DNA of 64,000 bases from Methylobacterium sp. J-068. GTDB taxonomy: Bacteria > Pseudomonadota > Alphaproteobacteria > Rhizobiales > Beijerinckiaceae. A program made the position numbers and the translations under genes. The stretch spans positions 1 to 64,000 of the forward strand of contig NZ_JAKSXY010000046.1 of NCBI RefSeq assembly GCF_022829445.1, given 5' to 3'. Positions 44,850-53,905 of this stretch are shown in pieces; within the stretch, counting starts at the first letter, position 1; each line of letters begins with the position of its first letter. The notes under the pieces are model-generated. The model saw only the letters and a program-made list of their open reading frames with translations, did no database searches and had not been told where the DNA came from.

Positions 44850-46079
44850 GTGCCAGACCCGTCCCCGGTCCGTTCGGCGCAGCCGCGCGCGCCGACGCTC
44901 GCGAGCAACGCGGCGCTCGGCGTCACGCAGATCCTTCTCTGGGGCGGCTCGTTCTTCCTCTTGGCCGTGCTCGCCGAGCCCATCGTGCAGTCGACCGGTT
45001 GGCCGCAGGGCGCCGTGGTGAGTTCCCTGTCCCTGGCGATTCTGATCTCGGGCCTGCTCTCGCCCCGGGTCGGGCGCCTGATCCGGCGGCATGGCGGCCG
45101 GCCGGTCCTGATGGCGGGGTCCCTGATCATCGCCGGGGGGCTGATCCTCATGGCCGTGGCGCCGAACCTGCCGGTCTTCCTCCTGGCCTGGATGGTTCTC
45201 GGCATCGGCATGGCCGGCGCCCTGTACGATCCGCTCTTCGCCGCCATCGGGCAGGCCTACGGGTCCTCGGCGCGCGGGGCGATGACCCAGATCGCGATCG
45301 CATCGGGTTTCGCCATCACCCTGTGCTGGCCGGCCTCGAGCTTCCTCGTCGGTGCGATCGGGTGGCGGGGCACCTGCGTCGTCTACGCGGGCCTCTGCGC
45401 GTTCGTGGTGGTCCCGCTCTTCGCCTGGGCGCTGCCGTCCCAGAGCCGCGCGCCCATCGGCGCCGTGTCATCCGCGCCGACGGCCGGAGCGGCCCCGCTC
45501 GTCAGCCCGACCGGGCGCGGGCCGCTGCCCGGCGAGCGCATCCTCGCCGTCACCTTCACCAGCGCGGCGGTGATCATGACGGCGACCTCCGTGCAGCTGC
45601 TCCTGCTGCTCCAGGCCAAGGGCGTCGCGGCGGGCACGGCCGTCGCCCTGAGCACGCTGATCGGTCCGTCGCAGGTCGGTGCGCGCATCCTCGAACTGAT
45701 CTTCGGGCGGCGGGCGCATCCGGCCTGGGCGCTCCTGGTGTCGAGCGGGAGCGTCGGTCTCGGCCTCGTCATCCTCGCCGCCGCCCCGAGCCTCGCCTGG
45801 GCCGGCATCATCCTCTACGGCGTCGGAAACGGGATGCGCACCGTGGTGCGCGGAACGCTGCCGCTGACCCTCTACGGCCAGCAGGATTATGCCGCCGTGA
45901 TGGGGCGGCTCGCCCGCATGCCGCTGCTCGGACAGGCGGCGACGCCCCTGGCCTGCGGCACGCTCTCGGCCTGGTTCGGGCTCGATGCCCTGCTGGGACT
46001 GATGCTGGCCGCCGCGCTCCTGAATGTCGGCCTGTCGCTGGTCGTCGCCCGCCGGGCGCTGGGCCGGGGCGCGGGATGA
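44850..46079 (+). CDS. MFS transporter
   Basis: A 409-residue major facilitator protein with 12 predicted helices in two halves. It has the loop between helices 2 and 3 (RVGRLIRRHGGRPVLMAGSL, the G-x3-D/R-R-x-G-R-R pattern in modified form) and LGIGMAGALYDPLFAAIGQAYG. GTG start with GCGGAGA upstream. Substrate unknown; the neighbourhood gives no pathway link. Confidence 0.82.
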   Translation: MPDPSPVRSAQPRAPTLASNAALGVTQILLWGGSFFLLAVLAEPIVQSTGWPQGAVVSSLSLAILISGLLSPRVGRLIRRHGGRPVLMAGSLIIAGGLILMAVAPNLPVFLLAWMVLGIGMAGALYDPLFAAIGQAYGSSARGAMTQIAIASGFAITLCWPASSFLVGAIGWRGTCVVYAGLCAFVVVPLFAWALPSQSRAPIGAVSSAPTAGAAPLVSPTGRGPLPGERILAVTFTSAAVIMTATSVQLLLLLQAKGVAAGTAVALSTLIGPSQVGARILELIFGRRAHPAWALLVSSGSVGLGLVILAAAPSLAWAGIILYGVGNGMRTVVRGTLPLTLYGQQDYAAVMGRLARMPLLGQAATPLACGTLSAWFGLDALLGLMLAAALLNVGLSLVVARRALGRGAG

Positions 46080-46086
46080 GCGGCGC

Positions 46087-46728
46087 TCAGCCCTCGGCGG
46101 CCAGCTTGACCGAGAACGCCGCGAGCAGGCCGCCCATCATCCAGCGCTGCGCCCGCAGCCAGGCCGGCCGCCGGGCCAGGACACCCGCCAGGGCGCCGGC
46201 CGTGAGGGCGATGCCCACGGAGACGACGAGATTCACCCCGATATGCAGCAGGCCCAGCACGAGGGTCTGGACGAAGACGCTGCCGTGGCCGGGCACGATG
46301 AATTGCGGCAGCAGGGCGAGATAGAGGAGGGCCGCCTTCGGGTTGAGGAGCGTCGTCACCAGGCCCATGCCGAACAGGCGGCCGCCGCTGCTCCGGCGCA
46401 CGGAGCGGATCTCGAACGGCGAGCGTCCACCGGGCTTCAGGGCCTGCCAGGCCAGAACCATCAGGTAGACCGCGCCGACGAGGCGCAAGGTCACGTGGGC
46501 GAAGGGAACCGTCGTGAGCAGCGCGGTGATGCCGAGGGCGGCGCAGAGCAGGTAGACGACGAAGCCCAGGACCATCCCACCGAGGGAGATCAGCCCGGCC
46601 GCCGCCCCCTGTCCGATCGCGCGCGAGATCAGGTAGATCATGTTCGGGCCGGGCGTCACGGCAAAGCCCAGGACGACGACGAGGAAGGACGTGAGCTCGG
46701 CGGTGCCGGGCAGTGCGATCGCGGGCAT
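46087..46728 (-). CDS. LysE/RhtB-family amino acid exporter
   Basis: A 213-residue translocator with six predicted helices. The family motifs are FAVTPGPNMIYLISRAIGQG near the N-terminus and MGLVTTLLNPKAALLYLALL in the middle. It exports amino acids or related small molecules. It is divergent from the next LysR gene, with a shared inverted repeat between them, a common arrangement for LysE systems. It is convergent with the MFS gene, separated by seven bases. Confidence 0.9.
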   Translation of the reverse strand: MPAIALPGTAELTSFLVVVLGFAVTPGPNMIYLISRAIGQGAAAGLISLGGMVLGFVVYLLCAALGITALLTTVPFAHVTLRLVGAVYLMVLAWQALKPGGRSPFEIRSVRRSSGGRLFGMGLVTTLLNPKAALLYLALLPQFIVPGHGSVFVQTLVLGLLHIGVNLVVSVGIALTAGALAGVLARRPAWLRAQRWMMGGLLAAFSVKLAAEG

Positions 46729-46801
46729 GGGCCTGGGGTCCGTTGAGGTGATCCGCGCCGTGTTCGACCGCGCGGTGGGGGTGAGATCGCACCGCCTCCA
46801 T

Positions 46802-46849
46802 GATAGGTAAATTCCGAAGATCGGATGGCCGTGATCTGGAAAACCTATC
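46802..46849. promoter_or_regulatory. Inverted repeat in the LysE-LysR intergenic region, candidate operator
   Basis: GATAGGT (46802-46808) and ACCTATC (46843-46849) are perfectly complementary across 34 bases. They sit between divergent lysE-type and LysR genes, seven bases before the LysR start. Confidence 0.4.
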
Positions 46850-46855
46850 GCCGCG

Positions 46856-47758
46856 ATGATCAACGTTCGCCTGATCCGTCACCTGTGGGTGTTCCTCGCG
46901 GTGGCCGAGGAGAAGCATTTCGGGCGCGCGGCGCAGCGCCTGGGCATGTCCCAGCCGCCTCTCACGGAGCAGATTCAGGCGCTGGAGCAGGCCCTGCGGG
47001 TCAGGTTGTTCGATCGCAACCGGCGCGGCGTGCAGTTGACGCCCGCGGGCTCCGCCATCCTGCCCGCCGTGCGGACCTTCGCCGAGCAGTTGGGTCGCTT
47101 GGAACTCGCGGTCCGCGAGGCGATCGACGGACAGACCGGAACGCTGCGGATCGGCGCGATCAACTCGGCGATGCTGGAGGATCTGCCGCCCCTGGTCGAG
47201 CGCCTGCGCGTCGCCTACCCCCAGACCACCGTCTCGGTGCGGGAAATCGATAGCGTCGAGGCGGTGCCGGCCCTGGAAGCGGGCGAGCTCGACCTCGCCT
47301 TCGCGCGGCTGGAGGGGGAACTCGGCCCCACGATCCGCTCGCACGCGGTGGCCCAGGATCGTCTCGTGGTGGCCGTCCCGCAGGAGCATCCCCTCGCGCG
47401 GCGTTCCGAGATCGCTCTCGCCGACCTCGCCCACGCCGATTTCACGATGTTCTCCCGGCGCTTCAGCCCGGTCTATTTCGACCACGTGCTCGCCGCCTGC
47501 CATGCACGAGGGTTCTCGCCGCGCATCCTGCACGAGGTCCGGTCCGTCACCTCGCAGATCGCCTTCGTCGCCTGTGGTCAGGGTATCGCCCTCGTGCCCG
47601 CGCGCTTCGAACGCCTGGCGCCGCCGCAGGTGGCGTTCCGTGCCCTGACGGAGCGGGTCGAGATCGTGGCGGCAGCCCTGGTCTGGTCGACGGCGCGGCA
47701 CAATCCGCTGGTGGACGCGGTCATCGCGCTCGCGCAGGACATGAGGCGGCCCGGGTAG
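46856..47758 (+). CDS. LysR-family transcriptional regulator
   Basis: A 300-residue LysR regulator (MINVRLIRHLWVFLAVAEEK, GRAAQRLGMSQPPLTEQIQA, GTLRIGAINSAMLEDLPPLV, ACGQGIALVPARFERL). The HFGRAAQRLGMSQPPLT recognition region is of the common acid-responsive type. It probably controls the divergent LysE exporter. Confidence 0.87.
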   Translation: MINVRLIRHLWVFLAVAEEKHFGRAAQRLGMSQPPLTEQIQALEQALRVRLFDRNRRGVQLTPAGSAILPAVRTFAEQLGRLELAVREAIDGQTGTLRIGAINSAMLEDLPPLVERLRVAYPQTTVSVREIDSVEAVPALEAGELDLAFARLEGELGPTIRSHAVAQDRLVVAVPQEHPLARRSEIALADLAHADFTMFSRRFSPVYFDHVLAACHARGFSPRILHEVRSVTSQIAFVACGQGIALVPARFERLAPPQVAFRALTERVEIVAAALVWSTARHNPLVDAVIALAQDMRRPG

Positions 47759-47802
47759 CACGACGCGGGTGGCAGGGAACGCGCGCGACGGATCTCGAAA
47801 AA

Positions 47803-47844
47803 ACACCTGTCACCCCCTTGTCGGAGGGCCGGCATTTCAGGTGT
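47803..47844. repeat. Inverted repeat upstream of the VOC gene
   Basis: ACACCTG (47803-47809) and CAGGTGT (47838-47844) pair perfectly across 28 bases. It may serve as the LysR gene terminator or as an operator for the VOC/SRPBCC pair. Confidence 0.35.
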
Positions 47845-47894
47845 CCTTGCCGAGACGGCCGCCGATTCAGGGATCGGCCGCGAGGAGACGCCCG

Positions 47895-48314
47895 ATGAGC
47901 ACGACGATCGACGCACAGCACGCGCCCGTCCCCGTGAAGGGCGGTCTCGTCGCCTATCTCGCCCTCGACGGAGCGATGAAGGCGGCCGCGTTCTACGGCC
48001 AGGCCTTCGGCGCGGAACTGGCCGGCGCGATGCCGCCCGACGAGCAGGGACGGACCATGCATGTCCATCTCTACGTCAACGGCTCGTCGCTGATGCTGTC
48101 CGACGCCTATCCGGAGCACGGCCATCCGCTGCAGACGCCGCAGGGCTACACCATGACCCTGATGGTCGAGGATCTCGAAGCGTGGTGGACGCGCGCGCTG
48201 GAGGCCGGCGCGACGGCGGTGCTGCCGCCGACCGACATGTTCTGGGGCGACCGCTACGCTCAGGTGCGCGATCCCTTCGGCGTGCTCTGGGGCATGAACC
48301 AGGGGGCCCGCTGA
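47895..48314 (+). CDS. VOC-family (glyoxalase/PhnB-like) protein
   Basis: A 139-residue VOC-superfamily protein built of two beta-alpha-beta-beta-beta units. It has the PhnB-like pattern (GLVAYLALDGAMKAAAFYGQ, HVHLYVNGSSLMLSDAYPEH, YTMTLMVEDLEAWWTRALEA, DMFWGDRYAQVRDPFGVLWG). PhnB-like proteins are often of unknown function. ATG preceded by GGAGA. It lies 48 bases before an SRPBCC gene in the same direction, a pairing often seen in alphaproteobacteria. Confidence 0.85.
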   Translation: MSTTIDAQHAPVPVKGGLVAYLALDGAMKAAAFYGQAFGAELAGAMPPDEQGRTMHVHLYVNGSSLMLSDAYPEHGHPLQTPQGYTMTLMVEDLEAWWTRALEAGATAVLPPTDMFWGDRYAQVRDPFGVLWGMNQGAR

Positions 48315-48362
48315 ACCCCGCTCCCATCACGTCCGTCCCGATCGCGAACCAGGAATCCGAAC

Positions 48363-48830
48363 ATGACCGACGGCACCCCCGAGCGCGAACTCGTCCTCAC
48401 CCGCCTCATCCCCGCACCGGCCTCGGCCCTCTACCGGGCCTGGACCGAGCCGGCCCTCCTGAAGCGCTGGTTCGCGCCCAAGCCCTACACGGTGTCGGAG
48501 GCCGAGACGGACCTCCGGCCCGGCGGCGCGACGCGCATCGTGATGCGGGCGCCGGACGGCTCGGAATTCCCCAGCGCCGGCGTCTATCTCGAACTCGTCG
48601 AGAACGCCCGGATCGTCTTCACGGATGCCTATGTCACGGCCTGGGAGCCCTCGGCCAAACCCTTCTTCACCGGGATCATCACCTTCGAGCCGGAGGCGGG
48701 CGGCACGCGCTACACCGCGCGCGCCCGGCACTGGTCGGCGGAGGATTGCGCGGCCCACAAGGCGATGGGCTTCCACGAGGGCTGGGGCCTCTGCGCCGAC
48801 CAGCTCGCCGGACTCGCGCAGGCCATCTAG
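48363..48830 (+). CDS. SRPBCC-family (AHSA1-like) protein
   Basis: A 155-residue START/Bet v1-like protein of the AHSA1 group: ELVLTRLIPAPASALYRAWT, EPALLKRWFAPKPYTVSEAE, DLRPGGATRIVMRAPDGSEF, GWGLCADQLAGLA. The fold has a hydrophobic cavity for small ligands and its role is unknown. AGGAA precedes the ATG. It is co-directional with the VOC gene, so the two are likely co-transcribed. Confidence 0.88.
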   Translation: MTDGTPERELVLTRLIPAPASALYRAWTEPALLKRWFAPKPYTVSEAETDLRPGGATRIVMRAPDGSEFPSAGVYLELVENARIVFTDAYVTAWEPSAKPFFTGIITFEPEAGGTRYTARARHWSAEDCAAHKAMGFHEGWGLCADQLAGLAQAI

Positions 48831-48856
48831 CGCGCCCTGGACCGGATCGCGGCCGC

Positions 48857-50053
48857 CTATTCCGCCGCCGCGAGCGGGCGCGCCGCGTCCCGCCGCGTGA
48901 GCGCGAAGAAGCCGAGCGCCGAGGCGAAGATGACGCTCCCGAACGCCGCCGCGATCCCCAGCACGAATCCGAATCCGCCCCGATCGTGCAGGAAGGCGAT
49001 CATCGGCACCACGAACCCGCTGACCGTGAAGCCGAGGAAGTAGCGCACGCTGTAGGCGCGGGCGCGGTAGAGCGGCGGCACGTAGCGCGCCACCATCGCG
49101 TCGTTGATGACGACCTGCCCGTAGAGGGCCGCCATCGTCAGGACGAGGCCGACCAGGAGCGCAAGACCCGTGCTCACCGCCGCGATGCCCAGCCCCAGCG
49201 GTTGCAGGACGGACAATCCGAGGAAGAGCACCGGCAGGCTGTAGCGGTCGATCAGACGCCCCATCACCAGCTGGGTCAGGGCCCCGAACACGAAGACGAG
49301 GGTGGCGACCGAGCCGATCAGAACGAGGGGCAGGCCGTCGCCTACGCGCTCGTCGACCACCTTGGGCAGGGCGATCGTGGTGATGTTGAAGGTCATCCCC
49401 CCCGCCACGATCGCGAAGGCGAACACGATGAGGAGCGGGAGCGGACGCGCCACCGGGATGATAGGCCCGGCGCCCGCCTTGCCGTGCGTTCCCTCGCCGT
49501 CGCCGGGGACGAGCGCCAGGAACGCCGTCCCGCAGGCGAGGCAGAACAGGCCCGGCACGACGAAGGCCGCCTGCCAGCCGAACCCCGTCGCCAGGAGCGC
49601 CGTCACGCCCGAGGCCGTGGCGGCGCCGACATTGCCCCAGACGCCGTTCACGCCGAGATCGCGTCCGAGGCGGCGGGCGTGCGTCACCAGCATGCTCGAC
49701 CCGACCGGGTGGTAGATCGCGGAGGCCAACCCGAGCACGCAGAGCCACACCATGAAGGCCGTCGGGCTCGCGGCACTCGCCACGCCGAGGCAGGACAGGC
49801 CGTAGCCGAAGAAGAAGATCGCCAGGAGGTTGCGCCGCCCGAACCGGTCGGCGAGCCAGCCCATCGGCAGGGCGCAGAGGCCGAAGGCCACGAAGGCGCC
49901 GGTCGCGAGCGTGATCAGTTCGCCGTAGCCGAGGCCGGTCTGGGCCGCGATAGCGATCACGGCCGTCGGATAGATCAGCAGGACGAAGTGGTCGAGGGCA
50001 TGCGCCACGTTGACGAAGCGCAGCGTCCGGCGGGACAGGGTCTCGGCATCCAT
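48857..50053 (-). CDS. MFS transporter
   Basis: A 398-residue major facilitator protein. The loop between helices 2 and 3 is GWLADRFGRRNLLAIFFFGY, the family signature, and GLASAIYHPVGSSMLVTHAR resembles the fosmidomycin-resistance/Fsr-like branch (LGLxSAxFHPxG). About 12 helices are predicted. The start MDAETLSRRTLRFVNVAHAL was chosen as the first methionine before helix 1. It is divergent from an AraC gene that may regulate it. Cargo unknown. Confidence 0.85.
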   Translation of the reverse strand: MDAETLSRRTLRFVNVAHALDHFVLLIYPTAVIAIAAQTGLGYGELITLATGAFVAFGLCALPMGWLADRFGRRNLLAIFFFGYGLSCLGVASAASPTAFMVWLCVLGLASAIYHPVGSSMLVTHARRLGRDLGVNGVWGNVGAATASGVTALLATGFGWQAAFVVPGLFCLACGTAFLALVPGDGEGTHGKAGAGPIIPVARPLPLLIVFAFAIVAGGMTFNITTIALPKVVDERVGDGLPLVLIGSVATLVFVFGALTQLVMGRLIDRYSLPVLFLGLSVLQPLGLGIAAVSTGLALLVGLVLTMAALYGQVVINDAMVARYVPPLYRARAYSVRYFLGFTVSGFVVPMIAFLHDRGGFGFVLGIAAAFGSVIFASALGFFALTRRDAARPLAAAE

Positions 50054-50162
50054 CGGGCAGGCCTCTCCGCGAGCGGACTCCTGCTTAACCTGACCCGTTG
50101 AACGCCGTCGGGCCGAAGGTGTACGCATTCGGGCCAGGGAACGCCGCGACAAGGGAGGCGCC

Positions 50163-50918
50163 ATGCGCTCGATCCGGGCCGAGGACTATCAGGCGGTGCC
50201 GCGCGCCGTCGCGGTGATGCCGAAGACCTTCAGGGCCGGCAGCCATACGGACCGCCACGTTCACCCGCGCGCGCAACTGCTCTACGCGACCGCCGGCCTG
50301 ATGATGGCGACGGCCGAGACCGGGACCTGGGTCGTGCCGGAAGGGCATGCCCTGTGGATCCCGCCCGGCCTGCCGCACGCGGTGGCCATGCACGGCGACG
50401 TCGCGATGTGCTCGGCCTATCTCGCGCGCGACGCGATCCGCGACTTCCCCGGCCAGGCCCGCGTCATCGAGGTCTCGGCCCTTCTCGCGGCCGCCCTGGT
50501 CGCCCTCACGGACGAGCCCGTGCTCTACGACGAGGCCGGGCGCGGCGGGCATCTGGCGGCCCTCGTCCTCGACGAGATCGGGCGGGCCCCGGAGACCCGG
50601 CTGACCCTGCCCTTGCCGCGCGACGCCCGCCTTCGCCGCGTCTGCCTGGGGCTGATCGACGATCCCGCCCGGACGCTCGACCTCGACGCCTGGGCCGATC
50701 AGGCGGGCCTGAGCCGGCGGACCCTGACGCGGGGATTCCGCCGCGAGACGGGTCTCACCTTCGGCCAGTGGCGTGCCCGAGCGCGGGTCGTGCGCGCCCT
50801 GGCGCTCGCGGCCGATGGCCGGGCACCGCGCCAGGTCGCGGCCTCGGTCGGCTATCGCAGTCTCCAGGCCCTGCGCGGCCGGACGGAAGCCCTGATCGGC
50901 GAGGCGCGAGAGGCCTGA
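50163..50918 (+). CDS. AraC-family regulator with N-terminal cupin domain
   Basis: A 251-residue regulator. The cupin-like sensor (HTDRHVHPRAQLLYATAGLM, EGHALWIPPGLPHAVAMHGD) is followed by an AraC helix-turn-helix (LDAWADQAGLSRRTLTRGFR then RETGLTFGQWRARARVVRAL). The second helix-turn-helix (QVAASVGYRSLQALRGRTEA) departs from the usual GYxSxSAFxxxFRRxxG end and stops early. That could be an old frameshift at the 3' end or simple divergence. It is likely to regulate the divergent MFS transporter. Confidence 0.85.
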   Translation: MRSIRAEDYQAVPRAVAVMPKTFRAGSHTDRHVHPRAQLLYATAGLMMATAETGTWVVPEGHALWIPPGLPHAVAMHGDVAMCSAYLARDAIRDFPGQARVIEVSALLAAALVALTDEPVLYDEAGRGGHLAALVLDEIGRAPETRLTLPLPRDARLRRVCLGLIDDPARTLDLDAWADQAGLSRRTLTRGFRRETGLTFGQWRARARVVRALALAADGRAPRQVAASVGYRSLQALRGRTEALIGEAREA

Positions 50919-50970
50919 GCGACGCGGCCGATGGGCCCCGCACGGAGCGGCCTCGAGGACCCGCTCGGCC

Positions 50971-51447
50971 TCAGGCCGCGATCGGAAGGGACCTGAAGGT
51001 TCGCGCCGCCAGGCACGAGTTGCGATAGCGCTCGTCCGAGGTCACCTCGCGCCCGAGCCAGGCCGGGAACACGACCTCCTCGTCCTCGCGTTCGAGTTCG
51101 ACCTCGGCCAGGATGAGGCCGCTCAGCGCACCCGCGAAGAGATCCACCTCCCAGACGTGTCCGTGCGCCTCGATGCGATGGCGGACCTTCTCGATGCGAT
51201 GCCGAGACGCGACCGTGGCGAGCATCACCGCGCCGATCTCGCGCGCGACCTCCTGCTCCAGCTCCACACGGGAGGCGCCCCGGCGCTTTCCCTTCCAGGC
51301 CAGGAAGTAGCGGTCGTCCATCCGGCGAATCCGGATCGTGTTCTCCGAATCCGTGAGGAGGTATCCCTGCACGATGCTGATTCCGGACCGGCAGTGCTCC
51401 AGCACGGACGGGTGGGCGAGAAACTTGCGCTCGATCTCGATCGGCAT
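50971..51447 (-). CDS. CYTH-domain protein (triphosphate tunnel metalloenzyme)
   Basis: A 158-residue CYTH protein. The start MPIEIERKFLA contains the defining EIERK (ExExK) metal-binding motif, and later acidic and basic strands complete the tunnel (NTIRIRRMDDRYFLAWKGKR, RVELEQEV, WEVDLFAGALSGLILAEVEL). Family members include inorganic triphosphatases and class IV adenylate cyclases; bacterial ones of this size are usually triphosphatases. It is convergent with the AraC gene and divergent from a NUDIX gene, both involved in phosphoanhydride chemistry or its control. Confidence 0.88.
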   Translation of the reverse strand: MPIEIERKFLAHPSVLEHCRSGISIVQGYLLTDSENTIRIRRMDDRYFLAWKGKRRGASRVELEQEVAREIGAVMLATVASRHRIEKVRHRIEAHGHVWEVDLFAGALSGLILAEVELEREDEEVVFPAWLGREVTSDERYRNSCLAARTFRSLPIAA

Positions 51448-51627
51448 GCAGGGCCTGAATCCGTTGCGAGGGCGGCTTCCTGCCGCACGGCCGGGCTGAA
51501 GGCAAGGGCACCAACGGCGGGCACCGGAGTTGTCCCTGTTTCGCCGCACCGGGGGTGCATTTCGCGCCCGTCATTTAACAAAATCAATGCGGGCCCATTG
51601 GTTGCAGGGCAGGATCGCCGAAATATC

Positions 51628-52074
51628 ATGCGGATGGCCGAGGACACGAAGCTGAAGAAGAAGCACACGCCCCGCACGCAGATCGCCGCGCTTCCGTTTC
51701 GACTCGATGCCGAGGGCCGTCCCGAAATCCTGCTGGTCACCTCACGCGAGACGAAGCGGTGGATCATCCCCAAGGGCTGGCCCATGCGCGGCCGCAAGGA
51801 CCATCGTGCCGCCGAGCAGGAGGCCTTCGAGGAGGCGGGCCTGAAGGGGCGGATCGGCAAGAAGGCGGTCGGCCTCTACCGCTACGACAAGCGCCTGGGC
51901 GACGGCAGCGCGCTGCCCTGCGCGGTGAAGGTCTATCCGCTCCGGGTCAGCGAGGAGCGCAAGCGCTGGCCCGAGCACAAGCAGCGTGAGCGGCGCTGGT
52001 ATGCGGCCGAGGACGCCGCGGCCCTGGTTCAGGAATGGGACCTGCGGGTTTTGCTGCGGGCGTTTCGCGGATAG
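51628..52074 (+). CDS. NUDIX hydrolase (diphosphoinositol polyphosphate phosphohydrolase-like)
   Basis: A 148-residue NUDIX protein. The box reads GWPMRGRKDHRAAEQEAFEE then AGLKG. This keeps the catalytic EAxEEAG core, while the first conserved glutamate region is HRAA rather than the common HEAA. The preamble ILLVTSRETKRWIIPKGWPM is typical of the subfamily that includes diphosphoinositol and polyphosphate-chain hydrolases. Start MRMAEDTKLKKKHTPRTQIA. It is divergent from the CYTH triphosphatase-like gene, so both may clear triphosphates or polyphosphate-type compounds. Confidence 0.85.
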   Translation: MRMAEDTKLKKKHTPRTQIAALPFRLDAEGRPEILLVTSRETKRWIIPKGWPMRGRKDHRAAEQEAFEEAGLKGRIGKKAVGLYRYDKRLGDGSALPCAVKVYPLRVSEERKRWPEHKQRERRWYAAEDAAALVQEWDLRVLLRAFRG

Positions 52075-52102
52075 GCGATCCGGGTGGCCGGACGCCGCGC
52101 CG

Positions 52103-53683
52103 TCAGCCTCGCGCGGGATCGAGGATCACCGACCAGAGCGCGGCGTCGGCGGCGTCCTTGAGGGTGACCGTCATCTGCTCCGTGCGGCCGTCGACGGCGA
52201 CGTGGCCGAAGAACTGGTAGCCCGCCGCCGGCGAGAGGTTCGCCTGCCCCGGCGGGGGCGCCTTCACGAAGCGCAGTTGCGGCCCGAAGGTGTCGTCGAG
52301 CGCGTTGGGCCCGAAGGTGCCGGCATGCAGCGGGCCGGCGACGAATTCCCAGAACGGCTCGAAATCCTGGAAGCGCGCCCGGTTCGGGTCGTAGTAATGC
52401 GCCGCCGCGTAGTGGACGTCGGCGGTGAGCCAGACCGTGTTGCGGATGCGGGAATCCCGCAGGAATCGCAGGAGATCGGCGATCTCGAGTTCCCGCCCGA
52501 GGGGCGGCCCGTCGCCCTGCGCGACGGCCTCCGAGCCGAATGTCCGGTCCGGATCGTACGGCACGACGAGCCCGAGCGGCATGTCGGCGGCGATCACCTT
52601 CCAGGTCGCCCGCGAGGCGCGGAGTTCGTGCTTGAGCCAGGCGATCTGCGTCGGGCCGAGGAAATGGGATTCCGGTCCGTAGGCGGCCTGCCGGTTCTCG
52701 CCGTTCGGCCCGCGATAGGAGCGCATGTCGAGCAGGAAGACGTCGACCAGGGGCCCGTGCGAGATCCTGCGGTAGACCCGGCCGGGCTCCGAGGGCTCGA
52801 AGCGCATCGGCAGGTATTCGTGGAAGGCGCGCGTGGCGCGCACCTGCAAGGCCAGCACGTTCGGGTCGCGGTACATCTTGCGCAGGTGCTCGGCGCGGGT
52901 CAGCGGCTCGCCCGGCCACCAGTTGTTGGTGACCTCGTGGTCGTCCCATTGCGCGAAGACCGGAACCTCGGCGTTCATGGCGAGCACGTTGGCGTCGGTG
53001 AGATTGTAGCGGTAACGGCCCCGGAACTCGTCGAGGGTCTCGGCGGGCTTCGACACCGCCTCGGTGACGCGGTTGCGCCAGAGGCTGCCGTCCGGGAGCC
53101 GCACCTCGGGAACGATCGGACCGTCGGCGTAGATCGTGTCGCCGGAATGGAGGAAAAAGTCCGGCCGGTTGCGCAGCATGGCGGCGTAGATCGTCATCCC
53201 GCCGCGGGCCTCGTCGATGCCCCAGCCCTGCCCGGCCGTGTCGCCGGACCAGCAGAACGAGACCGAGCGGCGGTCCGACGGCGCGGTCCGAAAGCGCCCG
53301 ACCTGCGGCGCGCCGAGGATCGTGGGCGCGGCGAGATCCTGGAGGCGAACCCTGTAGAAGACGTCCTGGCCGGGCGGCAGTCCCGTCAGGGCGACCTTTA
53401 CGGTCCCGTCGCTCACGGGGAGGGCGTCGGCGAACACGCCGCCCCGAATCTCGGTGAAACGCTCCGTGGTCGCCCACTCGATCATCGCGCGGCAGGGCCG
53501 GTCGGCCCGCGCCCAGACGATGGCGGACGTCGCGTCGACGTCGCCGGATTGCAGGCCGTGCGTCAGGACGGGGCGATCGGCGGCCCGGCTGAGACCGGGG
53601 CGGAAGACACCCGCGCCGGCGCCCGCGAGGCCGGCCGCGGCACCGATCAGGAACGGACGACGGGTCAGGCTCGAACGGGACAT
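52103..53683 (-). CDS. phoD: Alkaline phosphatase D (PhoD family), Tat-exported
   Basis: A 526-residue secreted phosphodiesterase/phosphomonoesterase. The Tat signal is LTRRPFLIGAAAGLAGAGAG. The N-terminal beta-sandwich domain is followed by the metallophosphatase core with LHSGDTIYADGP, FAQWDDHEVTNNWWPGEP, LLDMRSYRGPNGEN and NTVWLTADVHYAAAHYYDP, which hold the metal ligands. It releases phosphate from phospholipids, teichoic-acid-like polymers or esters. It is divergent from a Pit transporter, so the pair releases and imports phosphate. The ATG at the Tat signal is preferred over 40 extra upstream codons. Confidence 0.93.
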   Translation of the reverse strand: MSRSSLTRRPFLIGAAAGLAGAGAGVFRPGLSRAADRPVLTHGLQSGDVDATSAIVWARADRPCRAMIEWATTERFTEIRGGVFADALPVSDGTVKVALTGLPPGQDVFYRVRLQDLAAPTILGAPQVGRFRTAPSDRRSVSFCWSGDTAGQGWGIDEARGGMTIYAAMLRNRPDFFLHSGDTIYADGPIVPEVRLPDGSLWRNRVTEAVSKPAETLDEFRGRYRYNLTDANVLAMNAEVPVFAQWDDHEVTNNWWPGEPLTRAEHLRKMYRDPNVLALQVRATRAFHEYLPMRFEPSEPGRVYRRISHGPLVDVFLLDMRSYRGPNGENRQAAYGPESHFLGPTQIAWLKHELRASRATWKVIAADMPLGLVVPYDPDRTFGSEAVAQGDGPPLGRELEIADLLRFLRDSRIRNTVWLTADVHYAAAHYYDPNRARFQDFEPFWEFVAGPLHAGTFGPNALDDTFGPQLRFVKAPPPGQANLSPAAGYQFFGHVAVDGRTEQMTVTLKDAADAALWSVILDPARG

Positions 53684-53905
53684 GGCTGCGGACTCGACGG
53701 GCACGCCTCCACCATGCCGCTCCCCTTTGACGCCTTGACGACGTCCGACCCGCGTTGCGGACGAAGGCGCCGGATGCCGAATCCAGCACGTCGAACGCTT
53801 CACTCCTCATCCGGAATAAGCGAGGATTGCGGCAGCCTGTCACATGAACGTATCAGTTCGGGGATAGCGCACGGACGATCGCCGCATCGACGCCCAGGAA
53901 CTTCC

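Noticed and set aside
47807..47824. Pho-box-like CTGTCAC-N4-TTGTCGG upstream of the VOC gene
   Set aside because: The second half-site is weak and the downstream VOC/SRPBCC genes have no phosphate link; likely chance.
50163..50918. Possible frameshift near the end of the AraC-type regulator
   Set aside because: The second helix-turn-helix looks atypical, but no alternative frame restores the usual family ending, so natural divergence is the simpler reading.
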